Shown piece after piece: positions 1 to 8,306 of a stretch of DNA of 64,000 bases. Position 1 is the stretch's first letter. Every line of letters begins with the position of its first letter. The notes beneath the pieces were generated by a model, which was not told where the DNA came from, did no database searches, and saw only the letters and a program-made list of their open reading frames with translations. The stretch comes from Aureliella sp046290675 (GTDB lineage: Bacteria; Planctomycetota; Planctomycetia; Pirellulales; Pirellulaceae), in NCBI GenBank assembly GCA_046290675.1, contig JBKAHA010000005.1:248001-312000 (forward strand), given 5' to 3'. Position numbers and translations under genes: made by a program.

Positions 1-2
1 TT

Positions 3-335
3 CCGCTACCGAGGGACGAGGACTTGGACATACTTGAAGCACTGGCTCTTGCCGAAGGTAGTGTCGGCGGGCTTGGAGGCACTTCATCCGTAGCCGTGCT
101 GCGAGCCGGGGCTGGAGTCGGAAACGTGATCCCACCAACTCGGGTGATCGTCGTTCGCAAGCTGCCCAACGGCCAGCAATTGCAGATTCGCGTGGATCTC
201 AACGAGGCGAAGAAGAACCCTCAAGAACGATTACGCATCATGGCGGGTGACTTCATCATGATGTACTACAAACCCGGCGAGATGCTGGGGAACGCAGCGT
301 TGAACTTCTTGAACTTCAACTACGTCCTCAACTAG
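3..335 (+). CDS. Polysaccharide export (SLBB-type) protein, 3' end only
   Basis: The frame is open to the window edge, so this is the C-terminal ~110 residues of a longer gene. The visible part has a glycine-rich stretch followed by IPPTRVIVVRKLPNG and a segment ending in MAGDFIMMYYKPGEMLGN. The notion of a final parameter-definition domain with a GDFIMMYY-like edge strand resembles planctomycete outer-membrane polysaccharide export proteins (Wza/SLBB family). In that family the protein forms the exit channel for exopolysaccharide. The capsule-type ATPases at 18.8-21.4 kb could serve the same process, but they are not in the same operon. The family call rests on resemblance in a short fragment, and the signal peptide and SLBB repeats lie outside the window. 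Confidence 0.6.
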   Translation, partial: PLPRDEDLDILEALALAEGSVGGLGGTSSVAVLRAGAGVGNVIPPTRVIVVRKLPNGQQLQIRVDLNEAKKNPQERLRIMAGDFIMMYYKPGEMLGNAALNFLNFNYVLN

Positions 336-387
336 TCTCCAAGAAGGTAGCGGAGTTAGAGGGTGGGCCACCGTAATGGTAGCGAGC

Positions 388-1395
388 CTAGCACTCGCGC
401 CCCTTGAGTAACTCCAAAACACGATACTCTAGCCAGCGGAATAACCGCCCGTGCTCGTCGCGGGCGAAGTATCCCATGTGGCCGCCTTTTTCGGTCCACT
501 CGATGCTTGTACTCGTTGAGAACTGGGCGTTTTCGAATGTTCGGTAATCGACGATCGGGTCATTTCGGTCGAGTAGGACAGTGGTTGGTGTGTCGATGTT
601 CGGCAGAAGAGGCAGTGAGGAAGAAGCCGCGTAGTAATCTTCTGGGCCCCGAAAGCCGCTGAGTGGTGCCGTGTAACGAGCGTCAAATTCTCGAATGGTG
701 CGCGGCTGTGGATTGCGGGGGATCTTGTGCCACCGAGGCCACGATCGTCGACGTTCGTCAACTTGTTTGTCGAGCATTCGGAGATAGAACTTGGTGTAGA
801 CGCGACGGGAAAGACGATCCATGTTCGCGGCACAGGCCGCCAAGTCGCAAGGTGGCGCGACCGCAATGGCGGCTGTGATTCGTTCGAGGCGAAGCTGACT
901 GTCTGTTAATTCGTTGCTGGAGGGGCTAGATTTCGTACCAAGCATCTTCAGTAATATGTTGCCACTCAGTGAGAATCCGACAATTCGGATTCGACTAACT
1001 GGGTGCAGCTCCACAGCTGATTGAATAATGTCTTCCAGGTCCTCGCTTCGGCCAGCATTGGCGGGACGCCATGCGAGTGAGGCTCCAGCACCGCAACCGC
1101 GCAGGTCGATTCGCCACACTTTGAAGCCGGCTAAATTGGCGTTCCTTGCAAGCCGTTGGAGGTACGGGCTGGTGTGATCTCCGCCTAGACCATGCAGCAT
1201 GATGACCAAGTCTGCATTGTCTGGGACAGGAGCGCTAAGCTCTTCGTGGGCGACCAGAGCTTCGCCGTCCCGGAGCGGGATGATCTGCTGTCTGGCGCGG
1301 TAGGGGGGGCGTTCTCCGCAAACCATGCCGATCATCATGGTTTGAAGATGCCCGTTCCGAAGCAATGGATGCGGTCGATAGGGCAGGGCGGTCAT
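388..1395 (-). CDS. YheT-like alpha/beta hydrolase
   Basis: This 335-residue protein is a predicted cytoplasmic serine hydrolase of the YheT/ABHD group. It starts with the family's RPHPLLRNGHLQTM segment. The oxyanion-hole motif HGLGG is near residue 68, the nucleophile elbow GFSLSGN puts the likely serine at about 142, an acid lies in DRNDPIVD, and the terminal histidine is in GGHMGYF. The usual elbow is GFSLGGN, so one glycine is changed to serine. The physiological substrate of this family is not settled; esterase activity on short acyl esters is the usual assumption. It is transcribed away from the adenosine-kinase gene across a 328-base gap. No Shine-Dalgarno is visible at the chosen ATG, but the N-terminus matches the family's usual start. 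Confidence 0.85.
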   Translation of the reverse strand: MTALPYRPHPLLRNGHLQTMMIGMVCGERPPYRARQQIIPLRDGEALVAHEELSAPVPDNADLVIMLHGLGGDHTSPYLQRLARNANLAGFKVWRIDLRGCGAGASLAWRPANAGRSEDLEDIIQSAVELHPVSRIRIVGFSLSGNILLKMLGTKSSPSSNELTDSQLRLERITAAIAVAPPCDLAACAANMDRLSRRVYTKFYLRMLDKQVDERRRSWPRWHKIPRNPQPRTIREFDARYTAPLSGFRGPEDYYAASSSLPLLPNIDTPTTVLLDRNDPIVDYRTFENAQFSTSTSIEWTEKGGHMGYFARDEHGRLFRWLEYRVLELLKGREC

Positions 1396-1723
1396 CGGGA
1401 GTTACTCTTGGTTGGGGATGCACCAGTTGGCTCGACGCATCGGCAGATGATACCAGCTTAAGACCAATTCCTCCGTGATTTTGCGAGCGTCTAGTTCGGA
1501 GAAAAGGGGCCCGCGAAGGCTTTACTGGTCTTAAGTGCGGACTCCGAAGACGGATCAATGGGCGGGTAATCTCCCCTCATTGAGTCAGTATGTATATCCA
1601 AATTAGTTCCGTTGCCTGATAATTCGCCGCTCGAGAGTTTGCAACGAGTTCTGATTCGCTGCGGGTTGGAGCCAAGATGATGTGGAATGCTGCATGGCAG
1701 CTATAAGACGGGATGAGAATCTG
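1396..1723. other. Divergent intergenic region
   Basis: This gap separates two divergent genes and must hold both promoters. A GATAAT hexamer near 1616 resembles a -10 box, but no matching -35 box lies at the right distance. A GTG at 1682 would extend the downstream kinase by 14 residues that match nothing in its family. Confidence 0.4.
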
Positions 1724-2716
1724 ATGAAGAAATACGACGTTTGTGGACTTGGCAACGCGGTTGTCGACATATTCTTGGCGGTGAGCGAAGAAGCCTTTAC
1801 GGAATTGGGTTTCGAAAAAGGATCGATGAGGTTAGTTGAGAAGGACGAACAGCAGGGGCTGTTAGAAAAGTTTCACACCGACGAGCATCAGCTTAAGCTC
1901 GTGAGCGGTGGCTCCGTAGCGAATTCAATTATTGGTATGTCGCAATTAGGCGGCATGGGAGCTTTCATCGGATGTGTTGGGAATGACGTTTATGGTCAGC
2001 ACTACGTCGAGGAATTTAAGGAACTAGGCATCGAGATTGGAAGCCCCATGATCGAAGCGGAAACAACCGGTACTTGCCTGGCAGTAATCACTCCCGATGC
2101 TGAGCGCACCATGCGAACTTGCCTGGCGGTATCCAGCCAGCTTGCTTCCCAACACGTGGATGCGACTCGAGTTGCGGAGTCAAAATGGCTATTTATTGAA
2201 GGTTATGTGTTCGCCAATCCGGAAACGGGGCAAGGTGCTATCCGGGAGGCAATCCGAATCGCAAAAGAGAGCGGTACCAAAGTCGCTTTGACTTGCTCTG
2301 ACGCATTCGTACCGGAGGTCTTTGGGGATGTGTTTCGAGAGGCACTTGTCGACAGCGATTTACTATTCTGCAACGCTCCCGAGTCGGTGGCGGTAACGCA
2401 AGCGAAAGACTCGGAGGAAGCCTTCGAGCGGCTCAAGGACATGGTTCCAAATGTGGTTGTGACGGATGGACCAGGCGGCGCGTTTGTTGATTTCGACGGA
2501 CAAGTAGGCCATGTACCGGCAGTGTCAACCGAACCCCGAGACTTGACTGGTGCGGGTGATATGTTTGCCGGTGCCTTCTTGTATGGTGTCAACCATGGCG
2601 TTGATCCGTTGAGCGCGGCTCGCGGAGCGAACTACATGAGCCACAAGGTTATTTCCCAAGTTGGGGCACGGCTCTCGGAGGATGCAAAATCGCTTTGGCA
2701 GAATGCTCTCAGCTAG
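1724..2716 (+). CDS. Adenosine kinase-like PfkB sugar kinase
   Basis: A ribokinase/PfkB-fold kinase of about 330 residues. It begins with YDVCGLGNAVVDIF and carries the substrate-side GGSVANSI motif. Near the C-terminus DLTGAGDMFAGAF supplies the anion hole and the catalytic aspartate of GAGD. Planctomycete members of this subgroup are usually called adenosine kinase (ATP + adenosine to AMP), but sugar kinases share the fold and substrate cannot be proven here. I start at the ATG at 1724, where the family N-terminus begins, rather than the upstream GTG at 1682. Only 9 bases separate it from thpR, so the two are probably one operon linking nucleoside salvage and RNA-end metabolism. Confidence 0.8.
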   Translation: MKKYDVCGLGNAVVDIFLAVSEEAFTELGFEKGSMRLVEKDEQQGLLEKFHTDEHQLKLVSGGSVANSIIGMSQLGGMGAFIGCVGNDVYGQHYVEEFKELGIEIGSPMIEAETTGTCLAVITPDAERTMRTCLAVSSQLASQHVDATRVAESKWLFIEGYVFANPETGQGAIREAIRIAKESGTKVALTCSDAFVPEVFGDVFREALVDSDLLFCNAPESVAVTQAKDSEEAFERLKDMVPNVVVTDGPGGAFVDFDGQVGHVPAVSTEPRDLTGAGDMFAGAFLYGVNHGVDPLSAARGANYMSHKVISQVGARLSEDAKSLWQNALS

Positions 2717-2725
2717 GATGATGCG

Positions 2726-3316
2726 ATGCATCTGATCAAATTATTCGTTGCTTGCCCTATCGCGTCGCCGGCGGACGATGATCTTGTCGGAGTGATCGAT
2801 TCACTCGACAAACGCATCGACGGTGTTCGCTGGGTGCAGCGTGAGCAGCTGCATCTGACTCTGAAATTCATCGGTGACCTGGACAATCGCGATGTGCTCA
2901 CCGCTTGCCAACTCGTTAGCTCAGCGGTCGCGGGTACAAAGCCATTTGCACTTCGAATCGGAAGGCTCGGGACTTTTCCAACGATTCAACCTGATGGGCC
3001 TGCGAAGCCTGCCAAAGTGATATGGGCGGGCATTAGCGAAGGCGAAGAGCAATTGGCTCTTTTGAATCAGAAGTTGGATGATGGGTTGCGAGAGCTGGGG
3101 GTTCCGGCAGAGCATCGAAAATACCATCCACATGTGACGCTTGGACGATCTGATCGGAGCGGGCTCGACCAAGAGGCATGTGGTGAAGCATTTCGCCAGC
3201 ACGCGATTGTCGAAACCCAGTGCAACGTCGACAAAATTCTATTGATGTCCAGCTTTAGGGAACGGGGCGTTCAGCGTTACGAGCCCGTCCATACAGTGCG
3301 TCTGGCGACGAGGTAG
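2726..3316 (+). CDS. thpR: RNA 2',3'-cyclic phosphodiesterase (2H family)
   Basis: A 2H phosphoesterase of 196 residues, the usual size for ThpR (formerly 2'-5' RNA ligase LigT). The two catalytic H-x-T-x motifs are plain: HLTLKF in the N-terminal lobe and HVTLGR in the C-terminal lobe. The family opens 2',3'-cyclic phosphate RNA ends to 2'-phosphates; bacterial members can also ligate tRNA halves in vitro. An AGGATGA sequence precedes the ATG at reasonable spacing. It follows the PfkB kinase by 9 bases and converges on fabF, with 23 bases between the two stops. Confidence 0.9.
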   Translation: MHLIKLFVACPIASPADDDLVGVIDSLDKRIDGVRWVQREQLHLTLKFIGDLDNRDVLTACQLVSSAVAGTKPFALRIGRLGTFPTIQPDGPAKPAKVIWAGISEGEEQLALLNQKLDDGLRELGVPAEHRKYHPHVTLGRSDRSGLDQEACGEAFRQHAIVETQCNVDKILLMSSFRERGVQRYEPVHTVRLATR

Positions 3317-3339
3317 GGGCTGCTACCTGACTCGCGCGA

Positions 3340-4578
3340 TCATCTGACTTTGCCGCATATGATGCTCGCATTGTGTCCGCCGAAGCCGAAGCTGTTGTTC
3401 ATCGCCGTTGTGATCGAGCGTTCAGCGGGTTTGAGTGGAGTGTAGTCCAAGTCGCAAGCGGGGTCTGGAGTTTCCAGATTCGCTGTGGGAGGCACCGTGT
3501 CGTTTTGTACGGCAAGCAGCGTTAAGATCATCTCAATGCCGCCGCTAGCTCCAAGTGCATGGCCTAGGCTGCTCTTCGTACTTGATACAGACAGCTCATG
3601 TGCCCGTTTCTCGAAGACAGACTTGATCGCTTGAGTCTCTGCCTTATCGCCAAGCGGTGTACTTGTTCCATGTGCGTTGATGTAGTCCATTTCAGCCGGA
3701 TCAATGCCCGCATCCCTCACGGCGTTCGACATCGCTCTGGCAGCGCCTGCACCCTCCGGATCTGGCTGCGTGATGTGGCCGCCGTCGCCGCTTGCACCGT
3801 AGCCGAGGACCTCGCCGTAGATTTTTGCCCCTCGAGCTTTGGCGCGTTCGTATTCTTCGAAAATGACGATCCCGGCGCCTTCACTCAACACGAAACCATC
3901 TCGATCGGCATCGAAAGGACGACTCGCTTTTTCCGGCTCATCATTTCGGCTCGAAAGCGCCTTCATATTTGTAAAAGCGCTCAAACCCATTGCCGTGATG
4001 GCAGCTTCGGTTCCGCCGGTGATAACGACATCGGCTTCGTCGTATTGGATGGTTTTCAACGCGTCACCCATCGCGTTCGTGGCGCTAGCGCAAGCCGTCG
4101 CAACTGTAAAATTGGGCCCACGCAGTCCATATCGGATGGAGAGATTGCCGCCTGCTGCGTTCAGCATTAGCTTTGGAATAGTGAGTGGGCTTACTCGGTC
4201 GGGACCTTTGTAAAGAAGCTTCTCAACCTGCACCTCAATTTCGGCCAAACCACCGATACCGGAGCCGAGGATTACGCCGACGCGAAAAGAATCTTCGTCC
4301 TCAAAATTGAGTCCCGAGTCTTCGATGGCCTTACCGCCCGCGTACATAGCGAAGAGTGTAAAGCGATCGAGCCTCTTGTGATCTTTCGGATCGCAATAGC
4401 CCGTCGGGTCAAATTCGGGTACGTCGCCAGCGATCGAAATCTTGAACCGATCTGGATCAATCAGGCTGAGGCGTTTGATTCCGCTCTTAGCTGCCAGTAC
4501 GTTTTGCCACAGCTCATCGACTTCAAGTCCGAGTGGCGTAACTGCACCCATTCCGGTAACTACAACGCGTCGCTTCAT
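3340..4578 (-). CDS. fabF: Beta-ketoacyl-ACP synthase II
   Basis: FabF condenses malonyl-ACP with acyl-ACP in fatty-acid elongation. At 412 residues it is full length. The Cys-His-His triad is visible: Cys in VATACASATNAMG, His in INAHGTSTPLGD and His in SSLGHALGASGG. The C-terminal NNSFGFGGHNAS signature is intact. The start MKRRVVVTGMGAVTPLG is typical; no Shine-Dalgarno is visible upstream. It lies last in the minus-strand block after acpP, separated by 308 bases containing a GC-rich hairpin. The block lacks fabH, so a FabH elsewhere must be assumed for initiation. Confidence 0.97.
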   Translation of the reverse strand: MKRRVVVTGMGAVTPLGLEVDELWQNVLAAKSGIKRLSLIDPDRFKISIAGDVPEFDPTGYCDPKDHKRLDRFTLFAMYAGGKAIEDSGLNFEDEDSFRVGVILGSGIGGLAEIEVQVEKLLYKGPDRVSPLTIPKLMLNAAGGNLSIRYGLRGPNFTVATACASATNAMGDALKTIQYDEADVVITGGTEAAITAMGLSAFTNMKALSSRNDEPEKASRPFDADRDGFVLSEGAGIVIFEEYERAKARGAKIYGEVLGYGASGDGGHITQPDPEGAGAARAMSNAVRDAGIDPAEMDYINAHGTSTPLGDKAETQAIKSVFEKRAHELSVSSTKSSLGHALGASGGIEMILTLLAVQNDTVPPTANLETPDPACDLDYTPLKPAERSITTAMNNSFGFGGHNASIICGKVR

Positions 4579-4886
4579 TCTGGGGCTTTACTGCGATTGC
4601 AAAGAAGAAATTGGAGAGGCTCTCAATGCAGTGACAATAATAATAAGAGGGGCGTTACTGCAAGCGAGGAACATCCTGAGCTTTTTCCGCCACGGCTGTT
4701 CGTTCCCGGCAATCATTGGCTGATGACGCCAAACCGGCGCAATTGCTACCGCTCGAAGGTTTGCACTACATGGGGCATGGCAAATTGGGGCCGCCAAGCG
4801 GTTTCCGGCATTGCCCCAGCTATAAAGAGCCTACAAGTAGGAAGGCGCGTCCGGGACGCGCCGTTACCTCGGGTGCTATGCAAGCA
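4579..4886. other. acpP-fabF intergenic region
   Basis: A 308-base gap inside the fatty-acid block. I see no gene. It holds the GC-rich hairpin listed at 4844-4862 just after acpP and presumably a promoter or read-through leader for fabF. Confidence 0.4.
4844..4862 (-). terminator. GC-rich hairpin after acpP
   Basis: GGCGCGTC and GACGCGCC form an 8-bp stem with a 3-base loop, 25 bases beyond the acpP stop. On the minus strand the stem is followed by TTCCTACTTGTAGG and then CTCTTTA, not a T-run. It could be a weak or Rho-assisted terminator, or an RNA-stability hairpin that lets acpP transcript exceed fabF transcript. Confidence 0.4.
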
Positions 4887-5126
4887 TTAGGCTTGCTGTG
4901 CTTTTTCGATGTAGTCGATTGCTTCACCGACACGCTGAATCTTCTCAGCGGAGTCTTCTGGAATGCTGATGTCGAATTCCTCTTCGAGCTCCATGACGAG
5001 CTCGACGGTATCCAATGAGTCGGCACCGAGGTCATTCACGAAGTGTGTTTCACGGCTGACCTTATCTTTTTCAACACCGAGTTGTTCCGCTACGATGTCA
5101 ACTACTCGTTCCTCAACGGATGCCAT
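4887..5126 (-). CDS. acpP: Acyl carrier protein
   Basis: A 79-residue acidic acyl carrier protein that carries growing acyl chains on a phosphopantetheine arm. The attachment serine is in GADSLDTVEL, and the acidic helix II ELVMELEEEF follows directly. I start at the ATG at 5126 because GGGAG sits 7 bases upstream; a GTG two codons earlier is possible but less likely. It lies between fabG (451 bases upstream) and fabF (308 bases downstream), so it probably has its own promoter, as expected for a very abundant protein. Confidence 0.97.
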   Translation of the reverse strand: MASVEERVVDIVAEQLGVEKDKVSRETHFVNDLGADSLDTVELVMELEEEFDISIPEDSAEKIQRVGEAIDYIEKAQQA

Positions 5127-5577
5127 TAACACACTCCCACTACTTGGTTGGTGATTGAATTTTTACGGGTTTAATGTTGGAAATTGATTCCGTTCGTGAG
5201 ACGTTGGCACCCAACGGGTGGGCAAGGCAAATAAGCAACTCACCTTCGTTGCCCAATCTATCTCACTTGAATGGCGGAATTGTACCGACCGCACCACGTT
5301 CTACGTAGCGCCCCGCCTCATTTTTCCTGCAAATGCGCCGTCAAAAAGGCGTTGGCTAGGCTTGGGCTTCTTGGATCGAGCGATACTCAGGGTTTGAATC
5401 TGCTCACAAGGACCTGATTCTAAGATTCCTTGGCATGGTGAAAAGCCATGAAACAAGATCAATCAACCGTTTGGGGGGCGTTTGCGGTCGTGATGATCTG
5501 CAAATGTTTCCCCAGCCGCAGTTCTAGGCTCATTGGTGTTCATTACACAGCCTCCCGAGCCTTTTCCAAGGACACAA
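5127..5577. other. fabG-acpP intergenic region with inverted repeats
   Basis: A 451-base non-coding gap. It contains CGTTGG-CAC-CCAACG at 5202-5216, overlapping a second possible dyad CCACCCGTTGGGTG on the minus strand, so the two hairpins exclude each other. CATGG/CCATG at 5434-5450 is a weaker dyad. A weak TTGGGC...TATTTG pair on the minus strand near 5232-5260 could be the acpP promoter. Confidence 0.4.
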
Positions 5578-6345
5578 CTAGGCAGTCATGCCGCCGTCCA
5601 CAGTGATGACTTGGCCGGTGATGTAGCTGGCACCCGGGCTAGCCAAGAAAAGAACGGCCGCGGCGACATCGTCCGCCTGTCCAAGTCGATTCGCCGGAAT
5701 TCTCTTTTTGACTTCTTTCAAAATGTCGTCACCGAGCGCCTTGGTCATATCGCTCTCGATGAATCCAGGTGCCACGGCGTTCACCGTGATCTTTCGCTTG
5801 CCAAGCTCGCGGGAGAGGCTCCGTGTCAGTCCAATCATTCCAGCTTTCGAGGCCGAGTAATTGGTTTGTCCAGGGTTTCCTATGAGCCCTGAAACGCTGG
5901 ACATGTTGATAATGCGTCCATAGCGGGCACTCATCATGATTTTCGACGCTTCACGCGAAAACAAAAAGCAGCTCGTCAAATTGGTCTGGATGACATCATC
6001 CCAATACTCATCTGACATACGGGGCAAAAGCGTATCGCGCGTGATTCCAGCATTATTGACTAGGACGTCGAGCTTCCCGTGCTTTTCCTCGATCTGGGAG
6101 AAAACGCTCGCAACACTCTCTCTGGACCCTACGTCGCACTGCATCGCTTCCGCAGTCCCGCCCGAAGCCTCGATTGCAGCAACCGTTGCGGACAATTTCT
6201 CGGCATTGCGAGCCAGGCAAATTGTATGAGCTCCGGCTTCGCCAAGCCGCTGGGCGCAAGCTTGTCCAAGTCCCTGCGACGCACCGGTTACTAACGCGAC
6301 TTGTCCGGAAAGGTCGGCTGAGATGCCAATTGCTGATTCGCTCAT
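5578..6345 (-). CDS. fabG: 3-oxoacyl-ACP reductase
   Basis: FabG reduces 3-ketoacyl-ACP with NADPH in each elongation cycle. It is a classical short-chain dehydrogenase: TGASQGLG nucleotide motif, NNAG, then Ser in NMSSVSG and the YSASK pair, ending in the FabG-type VITVDGGM. I start at the ATG at 6345 (MSESAIGI), giving 255 residues. The frame remains open upstream to 6420, but that extension has no family counterpart. No Shine-Dalgarno is visible. It follows fabD by 140 bases. Confidence 0.95.
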   Translation of the reverse strand: MSESAIGISADLSGQVALVTGASQGLGQACAQRLGEAGAHTICLARNAEKLSATVAAIEASGGTAEAMQCDVGSRESVASVFSQIEEKHGKLDVLVNNAGITRDTLLPRMSDEYWDDVIQTNLTSCFLFSREASKIMMSARYGRIINMSSVSGLIGNPGQTNYSASKAGMIGLTRSLSRELGKRKITVNAVAPGFIESDMTKALGDDILKEVKKRIPANRLGQADDVAAAVLFLASPGASYITGQVITVDGGMTA

Positions 6346-6485
6346 TTGGTTAAGCATTCGTTGGAGGGGTGGTGGGACAAGGCAAGTCAGCGAACTCCCA
6401 GGGCTTTCCTTGGCGAGCATGAACGCGTTGCGGTTGCCGAAATATCATCGATGAAGCAACAGTGAATCGCAGGATGTCGATTTGT

Positions 6486-7400
6486 TCAAGAGTCCCCGTA
6501 GTTCTCGCAGGGGAATTTCCTAGCAACACGCTTCAATGTTCCTGCCAGGACTCTGCCGGTACCGACTTCAATGCATCGCTTAGCCAGGCCCGAATCGGTG
6601 ATCTGTCGTAGCGACTTTTCCCAGAGAACGGGAGACACGACTTGTTTTGCGAGCAGGCCCTTGATTTCGTCTGGTTCTTGGTGACAAGCGGCGTCGACGT
6701 TCGAAAGCACTGGAATCGTGGTCCGGGAGAACGTCGCATTTTCCAGAGCTTCTTCCAATGCGGCCACCGCTGGTCTCATGATCTCTGTATGAAAAGCTCC
6801 TGCAACTTGGAGCCGTATTGTTCGCATGGCACCAGCTTCCGTACAAGCTTTCTCGGCCGCTTCGATGGCTTCCAGGTGACCAGAAATGGCTATGTTTCCC
6901 GGGCAGAGCAAGTTCGCTGGGCGTGCGTAGCTCAAATCGCTGGAAACTCCCGCGCAGAGTTCTTCAAGTCTCTCAAGGTCCAAGCCCAAAATGCTTGCCA
7001 TTCCACTTGGGGTTGCATCTGCAGCCGCTTGCATCGCCTGGCCGCGGATGCGCACGAGACGGACTCCATCTTCAAAGCTGATACCACCGGCAGCGGCAAC
7101 AGCCGTGTATTCCCCTAAGCTGAGGCCGGCCACGCAGCTAGTCTCGCCAAGCAAATCGGGCTGCTCGGCCTCGAGCTGCTTCAGCGCGGCAAAGCTATGT
7201 ACAAACAAGGCCGGCTGGGAAAATTCAGTCTTGTGGATCTGGTCTTCGGGGCCGTTCTGGCACAGGTCCGAAATATCGAACGAGAGGATATCAGAGGCCT
7301 GAGCGAAAAGTTGACGTGCGATTTCGCTACGCTCAAGAAGAGGACCGCCCATGCCAACGTTTTGGGCACCCTGTCCAGGGAAAAGTAGTGCAACACTCAC
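6486..7400 (-). CDS. fabD: Malonyl-CoA:ACP transacylase
   Basis: FabD loads malonate from CoA onto ACP. The N-terminal LLFPGQGAQNVGMG supplies the glutamine oxyanion-hole motif. The nucleophile is the Ser of AGLSLGEYTA (usual GHSxGE, with Leu replacing His here), and the catalytic His is in AGAFHTEIM. I prefer the GTG at 7400 because the protein then begins directly at VSVALLFPG; a TTG at 7412 would add four residues. It has no AUG start in either case. rpmF lies upstream behind a terminator, so fabD must have its own promoter within 7401-7570. Confidence 0.93.
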   Translation of the reverse strand: MSVALLFPGQGAQNVGMGGPLLERSEIARQLFAQASDILSFDISDLCQNGPEDQIHKTEFSQPALFVHSFAALKQLEAEQPDLLGETSCVAGLSLGEYTAVAAAGGISFEDGVRLVRIRGQAMQAAADATPSGMASILGLDLERLEELCAGVSSDLSYARPANLLCPGNIAISGHLEAIEAAEKACTEAGAMRTIRLQVAGAFHTEIMRPAVAALEEALENATFSRTTIPVLSNVDAACHQEPDEIKGLLAKQVVSPVLWEKSLRQITDSGLAKRCIEVGTGRVLAGTLKRVARKFPCENYGDS

Positions 7401-7570
7401 GGGAAGATCCAAGCTTGAAGAAGTTGAAAGAGGGCAGGCGTTCGGTTCGCAAGAATCGAGCGAACGGATTCGCCGCCAATTTTGAATGAAGAGTCTGGGG
7501 TGCCGGCTGTAATCTTGATGCCGCCCGTCGGGGATGGTGGCTCAGGAAACGAGCGACGGCTCAGGAAATG

Positions 7571-7594
7571 AAAAAGGACGGCAATTTGCCGTCC
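7571..7594 (-). terminator. Rho-independent terminator of rpmF
   Basis: On the minus strand GGACGGCA and TGCCGTCC form an 8-bp stem with a 3-base loop, followed immediately by TTTTTC. It sits 70 bases beyond the rpmF stop, so most rpmF transcripts should end before fabD. Confidence 0.85.
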
Positions 7595-7663
7595 CCATTC
7601 CTGATTCAATTGCAGAGGCCATCGCGACAAACAGTTGTCGGAGAGCTTTGTGCCGCGAGCGAA

Positions 7664-7849
7664 CTACGCTTCGTCCGACATATCGACGACAGTGCGTCCC
7701 ATGTAGTAACCGCACTTGGGGCACACCGTGTGTGTCGGTACGGTGACGCTGCATTGAGGGCAGTAGCCTGTCTGCTTGGGCTTCGCTTGGTGATGCGAAC
7801 GGCGTTTGCCGGAACGCGAGTTGGAGTGCTTTCTCTTTGGGACTGCCAT
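7664..7849 (-). CDS. rpmF: 50S ribosomal protein L32
   Basis: A 61-residue basic protein beginning MAVPKRKHSNSRSGKRRSHH, which is the L32 signature. A zinc ribbon follows: CPQC and CPKC give four cysteines (CxxC...CxxC). L32 sits on the large subunit near the peptidyl-transferase exit region. The gene has a strong promoter candidate about 70-97 bases upstream and a terminator downstream. rpmF next to fab genes is a widespread arrangement, but here plsX and fabH, which usually stand between rpmF and fabD, are missing. Confidence 0.98.
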   Translation of the reverse strand: MAVPKRKHSNSRSGKRRSHHQAKPKQTGYCPQCSVTVPTHTVCPKCGYYMGRTVVDMSDEA

Positions 7850-7917
7850 CGTCCGACCCTAAATAATCTGGTTTGATCAATTTTTTCCTTCGCCTACTGC
7901 CGGAGAAGGAGCGTAAG

Positions 7918-7946
7918 AGACTAGGTGGGGCACTAAAAAGTGTCAA
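7918..7946 (-). promoter_or_regulatory. Sigma-70-type promoter for rpmF
   Basis: On the minus strand a perfect TTGACA (7941-7946) is followed after exactly 17 bases by TAGTCT (7918-7923), a weak -10 box. Transcription would start near 7911, giving a leader of about 60 bases before the rpmF ATG. Confidence 0.6.
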
Positions 7947-7947
7947 C

Positions 7948-7988
7948 CCAAAATGGCTCGTGACAAATTCCAGAGCCGCCCATTTTGG
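7948..7988. repeat. Inverted repeat abutting the rpmF -35 box
   Basis: CCAAAATGG (7948-7956) is mirrored by CCATTTTGG (7980-7988), with a further GCTC/GAGC match inside. The dyad lies one base upstream of the TTGACA box, where an activator or repressor dimer could bind. Confidence 0.5.
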
Positions 7989-8306
7989 TCGAAGCAACTG
8001 GACTTGCTTCTGGGGACATGCTTGTAGGAACCAAGGGGCGTGACAGCTTTGGAGTTTGCTAGCGGCGCCCCAATCGGAATTTTTTGCCTGTAATTTGTAC
8101 TTTCGACCTCGCTGACGCCGCAATATTAGCGATTTGCTGACAGTTTTTTCCGAGAACTCTGGCCGAAGTCTGCCTGGCTCTCCTACACTATCCAGTGACT
8201 AGAGGTAGGTAATTCCTTGCCTAACGTTCGGTTTGGCTTCAAATAGCCTCGAAATCCTGATTGATCTGCCAGCTTCTACTTAGTTGGACTTTCGTCGAAA
8301 ATTGCC

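Larger units (their letters stand above)
7850..8306. other. Divergent intergenic region, rpmF / CPFC protein
   Basis: A 457-base gap with the rpmF promoter and dyad (listed separately) and a second dyad GGGGCG/CGCCCC at 8035-8040 and 8066-8071. No gene is apparent; a long minus-strand frame through here overlaps rpmF out of frame and is a shadow. Confidence 0.5.

Noticed and set aside
1682..1723. GTG start extending the PfkB kinase
   Set aside because: The 14 added residues match nothing in the family; the ATG at 1724 begins the typical N-terminus.
7542..8123. 193-residue minus-strand frame
   Set aside because: It overlaps rpmF out of frame and covers its promoter and terminator.
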